64,000 nt of DNA from the NCBI GenBank assembly GCA_017985015.1, contig JAGNYI010000015.1, positions 1 to 64,000 on the forward strand, read 5' to 3'. The position numbers were made by a program, and so were the translations under genes. Under the pieces are notes generated by a model. That model did not search any database and was not told the DNA's origin. It saw nothing but the letters and a program-made list of their open reading frames with translations. This document shows, one piece after another, positions 37,687-43,892 of this stretch; positions within the stretch are counted from its first letter, which is position 1, and each line of letters opens with the position of its first letter. The DNA comes from Giesbergeria sp. GTDB lineage: Bacteria; Pseudomonadota; Gammaproteobacteria; Burkholderiales; Burkholderiaceae_C.

Positions 37687-38388
37687 TCAGTCGCTGTCGC
37701 CGCCCATGATACCGAGCAGCATCAGCAGGCTCTGGAACACGTTGAAGAGATCCAGATACAAAGCCAGCGTGGCACTGATGTAGTTGGTTTCGCCGCCGTC
37801 CAGGATGCGCTTCAAGTCGTACAGCATGTAAACGCTGAAGACGCCAATGGCCGCCACCGAAATCGCCATCATGCCTGCCGTGGAGCCGACAAACACATTG
37901 ATGACGGCGCCTACGACGATCACCATGGCGCCGACAAACAGCCACTTGCCCATGCCGGACAGGTCACGCTTGATCACCGTGGCGAGGCTCGCCATGACGA
38001 AAAACACCCCCGCCGTACCGGCAAACGCCGTCATGATGAGTTCGCTGCCGTTGGAGAAACCCAGCACCATGCCGATCATGCGCGAGAGCATCAGGCCCAT
38101 GAAGAAGGTGAAACCCAGCAGCACCGGCACGCCGGTGGCCGAGTTTTTGGTTTTTTCGATGGCATACATAAAGCCAAACGCGCCGCCGAGGAACACGATG
38201 AGCCCCAGACCACCGCGCAGGGACTGGGTGATACCGGTGGCCACGCCAATCCAGGCGCCAAGCACCGTGGGCAGCAGGCTCAGGGCCAGCAGCCAATAGG
38301 TATTGCGCAGCACCTTGTGGCGCTGCTCCTGCGATACGCCGTAGCCGTTGCCCGCAGAGGAGGGGAAGGGGGTAACCCGTTCGTTCAT
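37687..38388 (-). CDS. BAX inhibitor-1/YccA family membrane protein
   Basis: Integral inner-membrane protein of 233 residues with seven predicted hydrophobic helices (YWLLALSLLPTVLGAWIGVA, LGLIVFLGGAFGFMY, VPVLLGFTFFMGLML, LIMTAFAGTAGVFFVMASLA, WLFVGAMVIVVGAVINVFV, MMAISVAAIGVFSVYML and a C-terminal one). The C-terminal ATLALYLDLFNVFQSLLMLL signature is typical. Family knowledge: E. coli YccA modulates the FtsH protease, and some members are pH-sensitive calcium leak channels. ATG at 38388 follows GGAGA at six bases; upstream in-frame codons lack support. It is monocistronic with its own terminator. Confidence 0.9.
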   Translation of the reverse strand: MNERVTPFPSSAGNGYGVSQEQRHKVLRNTYWLLALSLLPTVLGAWIGVATGITQSLRGGLGLIVFLGGAFGFMYAIEKTKNSATGVPVLLGFTFFMGLMLSRMIGMVLGFSNGSELIMTAFAGTAGVFFVMASLATVIKRDLSGMGKWLFVGAMVIVVGAVINVFVGSTAGMMAISVAAIGVFSVYMLYDLKRILDGGETNYISATLALYLDLFNVFQSLLMLLGIMGGDSD

Positions 38389-38606
38389 TGCTGTTTCTCC
38401 AGAGTGGCCCGCACGGTGCGGGTGCACTGCATTCTAGTTGGTGGCCTGGGATTCAATTGCAAGGCCATTCGGTTGGCGGACGCAGTGGCCTCGTTTAGGT
38501 CATGATTCTTTCGACTCCGGTTTGGTTCCCCCGCGCGGCCCGTGCCGCTATGCTCGAACGCTTTGGCCAGGCAGCCGGCCAGGCCTGCACACCTTTGGAA
38601 TCTTGC

Positions 38607-39011
38607 ATGAAAACCACCACCGAACTTGAACTCGCAGACATCCGCAAAATTGCTTCTGCGGCCGAAGCCGAAGCCATGGCCAATGGCTGGGCGGTGACGA
38701 TCGCCATCGTGGATGCTGGCGGCCACCTGCTGTGGCTGCAGCGCCTCGATGGCGCAGCGCCGGTATCGGCGCACATCGCACCTGGCAAGGCTCGCACGGC
38801 GGCCTTGGGACGGCGCGAGAGCAAAACCTATGAAGACATGGTCAATGGGGGCCGCGTGTCGTTTTTGAGCGCGCCTGGCGTCGAGGCCTTGCTCGAAGGC
38901 GGCGTTCCCATCATGCACGCCGGGCAATGCATGGGCGCCGTAGGCGTCAGCGGTGTGAAATCGAACGAAGACGTTCAGATTGCTCGCGCCGGGATCGCTG
39001 CGCTGGGCTGA
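38607..39011 (+). CDS. GlcG/HbpS-like protein (DUF336)
   Basis: A 134-residue cytoplasmic protein of the GlcG/HbpS fold: LELADIRKIASAAEAEAMAN, VTIAIVDAGGHLLWLQRLDG, GKARTAALGRRESK, SFLSAPGVEALLEGGVPIMH and CMGAVGVSGVKSNED. Family members bind heme or small molecules, or are linked to glycolate or propanediol metabolism. The neighbouring heme and iron genes make heme handling conceivable, but it is on the opposite strand and unlinked by operon. ATG at 38607 gives the conserved start; the open frame continues upstream without family similarity. Confidence 0.8.
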   Translation: MKTTTELELADIRKIASAAEAEAMANGWAVTIAIVDAGGHLLWLQRLDGAAPVSAHIAPGKARTAALGRRESKTYEDMVNGGRVSFLSAPGVEALLEGGVPIMHAGQCMGAVGVSGVKSNEDVQIARAGIAALG

Positions 39012-39036
39012 GGCGCTGCGGGGAAAACGTGGGGGT

Positions 39037-39078
39037 AAAAAGCGGCCTGGCTACAAGGGCGTCGCCCTTTGGCTGGCC
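39037..39078 (-). terminator. Candidate terminator downstream of hemP
   Basis: On the minus strand GGCCAGCCAAAGGGC, loop GAC, GCCCTTGTAGCCAGGCC form an imperfect long hairpin ending in GCTTTTTACC. It lies 47 bases after the hemP stop. The stem has bulges, so efficiency is uncertain. Confidence 0.45.
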
Positions 39079-39124
39079 AAAAACGACATGTGCCCCACGG
39101 CACGGGAGTCGCCCCACGATGAAA

Positions 39125-39361
39125 CTATTTGGTCAGAATGAGTTTGCCCTGGCGCGTGGTCTGCAACTGGTAGCAAGACCCGTTGTGGGCAATGTGCACG
39201 CGCTTGCCACCTTGCAGCAGATCGGCGCTTTGCCAGGTGAAGCACGGCGCTGCGCTGTTCGAGCAAACCGGGCCGGCCGGTTGCGCGGCAGCGCCGTCCT
39301 GAGGACTCGCGGCGACGCAAGCAAGAGACGACGAGGTGGCGGTGGTCAGCGGTGCAGACAT
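39125..39361 (-). CDS. hemP: Hemin uptake protein HemP
   Basis: A 78-residue protein whose C-terminal half carries the HemP signature: LLQGGKRVHIAHNGSCYQL followed by TTRQGKLILTK at the very end. The N-terminal half is Ala/Ser/Pro-rich and poorly conserved. HemP family members are small, iron-repressed proteins encoded with heme or siderophore uptake genes, and in betaproteobacteria are needed for full heme-transport expression. It follows exbD on the same strand but has its own strong promoter and Fur site. The predicted transcription start coincides with the ATG and no ribosome binding site exists, so the mRNA may be leaderless. Confidence 0.88.
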   Translation of the reverse strand: MSAPLTTATSSSLACVAASPQDGAAAQPAGPVCSNSAAPCFTWQSADLLQGGKRVHIAHNGSCYQLQTTRQGKLILTK

Positions 39362-39366
39362 GTTTT

Positions 39367-39396
39367 AATGATATTGATTCGCATTTAAAGAGTCAA
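39367..39396 (-). promoter_or_regulatory. hemP promoter overlapped by a Fur box
   Basis: On the minus strand TTGACT, a 17-base spacer and TATCAT form a near-consensus sigma-70 promoter. The 19-bp palindrome AATGATATTGATTCGCATT (39367-39385) matches the Fur consensus and covers the -10. Seven bases after the -10 is the A of the hemP ATG. Confidence 0.75.
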
Positions 39397-39461
39397 GCAT
39401 TTCTTTGCCTTTTGGCTGCCGGCAAGTGCGCATGCGCAGCACCCAAGGAGGCAGCGGCGCC

Positions 39462-39872
39462 CTACGGCTTGGGCTCGGTCACAAAGCCGATCTTGCGGAT
39501 TCCTGCCCGCTGCGCTGTCGCCATGGCCTGCGCAACGCGCTCATAGCGAACATTCTTGTCGCCGCTCAGGTGGAGCTCGGGCGGTGGCGTTTGCGCTGCG
39601 GCAAGCTGCAGGCGACCCGCCAGGGCGTCATCGCTGATCGCACTGCCGTCGAGTGCATAACTGCCATCGGCTTGCACCGACAGGCGCAGGGTTTCAGGCT
39701 TGATCTGTTCGGGCTGCACACTGGCCTGCGGCAAATCCACGCTGACCGAGTGTTTCATGACCGGCACGGTAATGATGAAGATGATGAGCAGCACCAGCAT
39801 GACGTCCACCAGTGGCGTCATGTTGATTTCGTTCATTACCTCGTCGGTGTCGTCCTGGGTACCAAAAGCCAT
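39462..39872 (-). CDS. exbD: TonB energy-transducing protein ExbD
   Basis: A 136-residue inner-membrane protein of the ExbD/TolR family: a short cytoplasmic start (MNEINMTPLVDVMLVLLIIF) with the essential transmembrane aspartate in LVDVML, one membrane helix, and a periplasmic domain ending KIGFVTEPKP. It forms the proton-driven motor with ExbB and TonB. It lies two bases after the exbB stop and 24 bp separate exbB from tonB, so tonB-exbB-exbD is one operon. Confidence 0.93.
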   Translation of the reverse strand: MAFGTQDDTDEVMNEINMTPLVDVMLVLLIIFIITVPVMKHSVSVDLPQASVQPEQIKPETLRLSVQADGSYALDGSAISDDALAGRLQLAAAQTPPPELHLSGDKNVRYERVAQAMATAQRAGIRKIGFVTEPKP

Positions 39873-39874
39873 GG

Positions 39875-40594
39875 TCAGGCGCCCTTCTTGAGGGGCCGCA
39901 CGTTGCTGCCGCCATCGCTGTTCGAAACACGGGCTCCGGTGACGAAGTAGGCATGCAGGTCATGGGCGAAGCTGTTCATGCGCACCAGGATGAACTTGTT
40001 GCCGCGCACCAGCGCGTTGTAGCCCAGCACCGCGGGAATGGCCACCGCCAAACCCAGCGCGGTCATGATCAGCGCTTCGCCCACCGGGCCGGCGACTTTG
40101 TCGATGGTCGATTGCCCCGAGGTGCCGATGGCAATCAAGGCATGGTAGATGCCCCACACCGTACCAAACAGGCCCAGAAAGGGCGCGGTGGAACCCACCG
40201 AAGCCAGGATGGCCAGGCCGGACTGCAGACGCGCGGTGAATTCATCGATGCTGTTGCGCAGGCTGCCGGTGACCCAGTCGCTCACGTCCAGACTCTCGTG
40301 CAACTGGCCCTTGGTATTGCGGTGGTGTGCCGTGGCCTCGCGCCCTTCGATGGCCAGTGCGCGAAACGGGTTGGCCGGGTCGCTGCCCAAAGTGGTGAGC
40401 GCCCCAGCAAAGTCGTCGCTGTGCCAGAACGTCTGCACCGCCCGGGCGTTGCGCTTGAAGCGCACGATGTCCAGGGCCTTGAGGACGATAACGGCCCAGG
40501 TGGCCAGCGACATCAGAAGCAGCAGCAGCGCGACGCCGCGCGTGATCAGGTCCCCCTGGTTCCAGAGGTTGGCCAAGCCGAATTGCGATTCCAT
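39875..40594 (-). CDS. exbB: TonB energy-transducing protein ExbB
   Basis: Proton-channel subunit of 239 residues in the MotA/TolQ/ExbB family. A first hydrophobic helix (GVALLLLLMSLATWAVIVL) precedes a cytoplasmic region, and two further helices lie within LAILASVGSTAPFLGLFGTV, WGIYHAL and ALGLAVAIPAVLGYNAL, with the family's conserved GLFGTVWGI. The start MESQFGLANLW follows AGGAG at six bases; the longer open frame upstream belongs to the intergenic region. It lies between tonB and exbD in the iron-uptake cluster. Confidence 0.94.
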   Translation of the reverse strand: MESQFGLANLWNQGDLITRGVALLLLLMSLATWAVIVLKALDIVRFKRNARAVQTFWHSDDFAGALTTLGSDPANPFRALAIEGREATAHHRNTKGQLHESLDVSDWVTGSLRNSIDEFTARLQSGLAILASVGSTAPFLGLFGTVWGIYHALIAIGTSGQSTIDKVAGPVGEALIMTALGLAVAIPAVLGYNALVRGNKFILVRMNSFAHDLHAYFVTGARVSNSDGGSNVRPLKKGA

Positions 40595-40617
40595 GAAAAC
40601 TCCTGAAGATCCGTAAA

Positions 40618-41325
40618 TTATTCGAGAACGAAGTTGATCGGCACGAGGTACCACATGGCCTCGGGCGTGCCATTGCGCTTGCCAGGCACGAAACGCCAGC
40701 GCAGCACCGTGTCGTGCGCCTGGCGGTCCAGCCGCTCGTAGCCGCTCGACTGTTTGATTTCAACCTGTTCCGGCAGGCCCTCGGCGCTGATGAGCACGCG
40801 CAGCAGCACCTTGCCCTGTTCCCCCATGCGCTTGCTGATGGATGGATACGCGGGCGACGGGTTTTTGAGATAAGCCGCGTTGCTCGATGGCAGTTCCATG
40901 CGCGGTGTCGCGGGCGCAGCCGAAGGGGCGGGCGCAGCCGGGGCTGCGCTGACGGGCGTCGCCACCGGCGGACGGACCACCGGTGCATTCGGCGCGTCCT
41001 CGGCATTGACTATCGGTGCAGGCGTGGGCTCAGGAGCGCGCACGGGCGTCGGCCTGGGCTGCGGAGCCGGTTTGGCCACCCGCGGCGTCGGGACGGGCGG
41101 GGGCGGAGTCGGTACCACGGGTTTGGGGGGCGGCGGGGCAGGAGGCGCCGGGGGTGCAACAAACTCGCTGAGCAACACCGCAGGAACGATGACTTCCTCC
41201 GGCTGCCGGTGGCTCAGCACGCCTTGCAGCGCCCACAAGGCGGCGCCGTGCGCAAGAGCAATGCCGACCACGACTGCGGCATTGCGTTTGCCCTGGGGCA
41301 CTGGAAGGAACAGATCAGAAGACAT
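40618..41325 (-). CDS. tonB: TonB energy transducer
   Basis: A 235-residue periplasm-spanning protein: an N-terminal membrane anchor (NAAVVVGIALAHGAALWAL), a long proline-rich spacer (PPAPPAPPPPKPVVPTPPPP), and a C-terminal TonB domain with NPSPAYPSISKRMGEQGKVL, LPEQVEIKQSSGYERLD and RFVPGKRNGTPEAMWYL. It couples ExbB-ExbD energy to outer-membrane receptors such as the siderophore receptor in this window. ATG at 41325 is preferred over the preceding TTG. A palindromic repeat lies immediately upstream of the start, in the space where the ribosome binding site and promoter would be. Confidence 0.93.
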   Translation of the reverse strand: MSSDLFLPVPQGKRNAAVVVGIALAHGAALWALQGVLSHRQPEEVIVPAVLLSEFVAPPAPPAPPPPKPVVPTPPPPVPTPRVAKPAPQPRPTPVRAPEPTPAPIVNAEDAPNAPVVRPPVATPVSAAPAAPAPSAAPATPRMELPSSNAAYLKNPSPAYPSISKRMGEQGKVLLRVLISAEGLPEQVEIKQSSGYERLDRQAHDTVLRWRFVPGKRNGTPEAMWYLVPINFVLE

Positions 41326-41374
41326 CAAATCAATAGCTGCCAGCGCACACAGAATCGGCGCTGACAGCCGATTG
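41326..41374 (+). repeat. Palindromic repeat abutting the tonB start
   Basis: TCAAATCAATAGCTGCCAGC, GCACACAGAATC, GGCGCTGACAGCCGATT: the same TAGCTGC...GCGCT...GCC block order as the other copies. It directly touches the tonB ATG on the minus strand, so the native leader of tonB contains this element. Confidence 0.5.
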
Positions 41375-41465
41375 GACTACAAATTCAGCGCCTGAAAATC
41401 CAGGGCAGTGCGAGGCCGATGGCGATCAGCGATAAACCCAGTGCCCACACCAGCATGGGGCGCTT

Positions 41466-41708
41466 TCAGGCGGCGCAGGCGCAGGTGCTGCCACCCTCGC
41501 TTGCGCAGGCAACCACCGCGTCGTTCCGCAGTGCCGCCACCGGGCTGCTGGCGCTGCATTGTGCAACCACGTCGCGCGCGCAGCTTTCGCACTGGCCGCA
41601 CTGGGTGGCAACGCCGAGTTCCCATTGGATTTCGTCAAAACCCATCCCGGCCCGGGCATGGCGGGCAATTTCGCGATCAGAAATTCGGCGGCAGACGCAG
41701 ACGATCAT
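41466..41708 (-). CDS. bfd: Bacterioferritin-associated ferredoxin-like protein
   Basis: An 80-residue [2Fe-2S] protein beginning MIVCVCRRISDREIARHAR, with the second cysteine pair in TQCGQCESCARDVV, the C-x-C...C-x2-C pattern of the BFD-like fold. The C-terminal part adds CASEGGSTCACAA. Bfd helps to release iron from bacterioferritin under iron limitation. Its own promoter carries a Fur-like palindrome, in keeping with iron-starvation induction. It precedes tonB-exbB-exbD on the same strand, 140 bp upstream. Confidence 0.85.
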   Translation of the reverse strand: MIVCVCRRISDREIARHARAGMGFDEIQWELGVATQCGQCESCARDVVAQCSASSPVAALRNDAVVACASEGGSTCACAA

Positions 41709-41748
41709 GGCAACAATTGGCAGGGCCGTGGGTGGAGAAGCAGGTTTG

Positions 41749-41778
41749 ATTATAAATGCGAATAGGTTGCATTAACAA
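41749..41778 (-). promoter_or_regulatory. bfd promoter with Fur-like site
   Basis: On the minus strand TTGTTA, an 18-base spacer and a perfect TATAAT. The 19-base dyad AATGCGAATAGGTTGCATT (41755-41773) fills the spacer and has AATGC/GCATT arms like the hemP Fur box. Confidence 0.6.
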
Positions 41779-41817
41779 TTTATTTTGTATCTTTCCTTTG
41801 GTCTGTGAGCCACCGGC

Positions 41818-42951
41818 TCAGCGAGGCGAATCGAGTGACGCGCGCGATATGTCGGCCAGCGTGGCGCAGCCGCTCAGCGCCATGCAGGCTTCGAGTTCGT
41901 CGCGCAGCAAGCGCAGCACATGGGCCACGCCGGCGGCGCCGGCGTTGGCCAGACCCCAGAGAGCCGGGCGGCCAATGAGGACGGCGCTCGCACCGAGCGC
42001 CAGGGCCTTGAATACGTCCGTGCCACGGCGCAGACCCCCGTCCACCAGCAGGGGCAGGGCGCCGCCCACCGCGTCGGCCATGCGGGGCAGGGCGCGCGCG
42101 GTGCTCACGGCGGTGTCCAGCGTGCGGCCACCATGGTTGGAAACGATCAGGCCGGCCACGCCTTGGGCAAGTGCGAGGCGAGCATCTTCGGGATGCAGCA
42201 CGCCTTTGAGCAGCACCGGCAGCTGCGTCTGCGCCTGCAGCCAGGCGATGTCGTCCCAAGTCGGCGCGTGGCGCAGCAAACCGTCAAACAGTGCGCTGTG
42301 CCCCGGCGCTGCCTGCACCTGGGAAGGGGGTGCCATGCGGGCGAGGTTCACGGCCTGCACCTCGGGCGGCAAGGAAAAGCCGGCGCGGCGTTCACGGTCG
42401 CGCACGCCGCTGGTGGGCGCATCGACGGTGACCACCAGAGCCTCGAAGCCCGCCGTTTCGGCGCGGCGGGCGAGTTCGCGCACCAGGGCGCGATCGTGCT
42501 GCAGGTAGAGCTGCAGCCACAGCGGTCCGGCGCCGGGATCGCCGTGCATCGCCGCTGCCACGTCTTCCAAAGGCGAGCTTGCCTGCATGCTCAGCACCAT
42601 GCCCGCGCCCAGTGCGGCTGCGGCGTAGGCGCTGGCGATTTCGCCATCCGGGTGCGCCAGGCGCTGGTAGGCCACGGGTGCCAGCAGGATGGGATGGGCC
42701 AGCGCGCGGCCCAGCAGCGTGCAGCGGGTGTGGCCACCGGCCAAGGGACGCAGCACGCGCGGCACCAGCGCCAGTTCGTCCCAGGCACTGCGGTTGGCGC
42801 GCAGCGTGATTTCATCACCCGCGCCGCCGCTGAAGTAGGCCCAGGCATTGGCGTCAAGCTGCCGCTGCGCGCTGCGCTCGTGATCGGCCAGAGTAAAGAT
42901 ATCAGGCGCTACGCGCTGGTGAACGGGGATGGGAGGAGAAGTTTTGAACAA
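41818..42951 (-). CDS. FMN-dependent alpha-hydroxy-acid oxidase/dehydrogenase
   Basis: A 377-residue TIM-barrel flavoprotein of the L-lactate dehydrogenase / glycolate oxidase family. Landmarks: AWAYFSGGAGDEITLRANR, LLAPVAYQRLAHPDGE, the FMN contact LWLQLYLQHDRAL, the catalytic-base region IVSNHGGRTLDT, and LLVDGGLRRGTDVFKALALG. The substrate is not evident; L-lactate is the commonest in this branch. The only N-terminal start is a TTG, immediately downstream of a palindromic repeat, with an in-frame stop just before it. It lies between piuC and bfd on the same strand, but a role in iron uptake is not implied. Confidence 0.82.
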   Translation of the reverse strand: MFKTSPPIPVHQRVAPDIFTLADHERSAQRQLDANAWAYFSGGAGDEITLRANRSAWDELALVPRVLRPLAGGHTRCTLLGRALAHPILLAPVAYQRLAHPDGEIASAYAAAALGAGMVLSMQASSPLEDVAAAMHGDPGAGPLWLQLYLQHDRALVRELARRAETAGFEALVVTVDAPTSGVRDRERRAGFSLPPEVQAVNLARMAPPSQVQAAPGHSALFDGLLRHAPTWDDIAWLQAQTQLPVLLKGVLHPEDARLALAQGVAGLIVSNHGGRTLDTAVSTARALPRMADAVGGALPLLVDGGLRRGTDVFKALALGASAVLIGRPALWGLANAGAAGVAHVLRLLRDELEACMALSGCATLADISRASLDSPR

Positions 42952-43003
42952 AAATGGCCTCTAGCGCTTACTGGTATTGCGTTAGCAGCTATCAAATTAG
43001 AAT
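42951..43003 (-). repeat. Palindromic repeat ahead of the hydroxy-acid oxidase gene
   Basis: The clearest intergenic copy. On the plus strand: AAAAATGGCCTCTAGCGCTT, ACTGGTATTGCG, TTAGCAGCTATCAAATTAG. Its A-run edge touches the TTG start codon of the oxidase, so the whole immediate leader of that gene is repeat-derived. Confidence 0.65.
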
Positions 43004-43021
43004 AACTGTCGGGCGAAAAAC

Positions 43022-43711
43022 CTATGCGTCCGCCCACATGCGCAGCAGGTTGTGGTAGCTGCCGGTCAGGCCCACCACAGCGCTGTCGCTCTCACCCACA
43101 CGCTGGCGCAGCCGCAGCAAATCCATGTCCATGGCGAACAGCAGCTCGCGCTGCTCGGTGCTGCGGACCATGCTTTGCACCCAGAAAAAGCTGGCGATGC
43201 GCGCGCCGCGCGTCACCGGCGTCACTTGGTGCACGGTGGAGCCGGGGTAGAGGATGGCGTCGCCCGCCGGCAGCTTGATGCGCTGGTCGCCGCCTGGCTG
43301 CGCGATCAGCAGTTCGCCACCGTCGTACTCGTGAGGGTCGCTCAGAAAGACCGTGCAGGAGAGGTCGCTGCGCACCCATTCGCCCGTGGCCTGCGAGCGC
43401 AGCACGGCGCCGTCAACGTGGGCACCGTAGAAGTTGGAGTCGCCGCTGTAGCGGTTGAACAGCGGGTTGAAAATTTTGCGCGGCAGCGCTGCCGAAAAGA
43501 ACAGCGGGTCTCGCTGAAAGGCGGCCAGCACGAGGGGGCGCAGGGCGCCGGCCGCATCACTGGTTTGCGCCAACTGCTGGTTGCGCTTGTGCGCCAGCGC
43601 CTGGGTGCCGGCGCTGGTGCGCCCGTCCACCCAGGGCGCGTCGTCCCCCAGCAGGCCACGCATTTGCGCGACTTCTTCTGCCATGAGCAGGTTCTTGAGG
43701 TGCAAAAACAT
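43022..43711 (-). CDS. piuC: Fe(II)/2-oxoglutarate-dependent PKHD-type hydroxylase (PiuC-like)
   Basis: A 229-residue oxygenase with a jelly-roll core: iron ligands His and Asp in FYGAHVDGAVL and His in GSTVHQVTPVTRG, and a 2-oxoglutarate-binding arginine in TRGARIASFFW. It starts MFLHLKNLLMAEEV, typical of PiuC/YbiX. Family members are iron-regulated and encoded next to TonB-dependent siderophore receptors, as here. The target of hydroxylation is unknown. It lies downstream of the receptor on the same strand, separated from it by a 167-bp MITE-like element; a CAGG/GGAAG ribosome binding site survives between the element and the ATG. Confidence 0.88.
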   Translation of the reverse strand: MFLHLKNLLMAEEVAQMRGLLGDDAPWVDGRTSAGTQALAHKRNQQLAQTSDAAGALRPLVLAAFQRDPLFFSAALPRKIFNPLFNRYSGDSNFYGAHVDGAVLRSQATGEWVRSDLSCTVFLSDPHEYDGGELLIAQPGGDQRIKLPAGDAILYPGSTVHQVTPVTRGARIASFFWVQSMVRSTEQRELLFAMDMDLLRLRQRVGESDSAVVGLTGSYHNLLRMWADA

Positions 43712-43725
43712 GGCCTGTAGGCTTC

Positions 43726-43892
43726 CTAGTGTCGAGAGTTGGAAGTTCGTTTCAGAAAGCTGCCGAGAATCACCGCCATGCCGCGTTGCAAATCCTCGCG
43801 ATAGCTCCGGCTATCGCTGTGGTTTGCGCCTTGCCTGACGCCGATTTCGACAGCTTTCACTTTTTCAACCTACTTGCAACTCACGACACTAG
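43726..43892. mobile_element. 167-bp MITE-like palindromic element
   Basis: The left end CTAGTGTCGAGAGTTGGAAG is matched in inverted orientation by the right end (CTAGTGTCGTGAGTTGCAAG when reverse-complemented). Similarity continues through AAAGCTGNCGA about 40 bases in. The centre holds a perfect hairpin GCGATAGC-TCC-GGCTATCGC flanked by TTGCAAATCC/GTGGTTTGCG. No coding capacity. CTAG at both ends suggests a four-base target duplication. It sits between the receptor stop and the piuC ribosome binding site and supplies the receptor's TAG stop. Confidence 0.65.
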
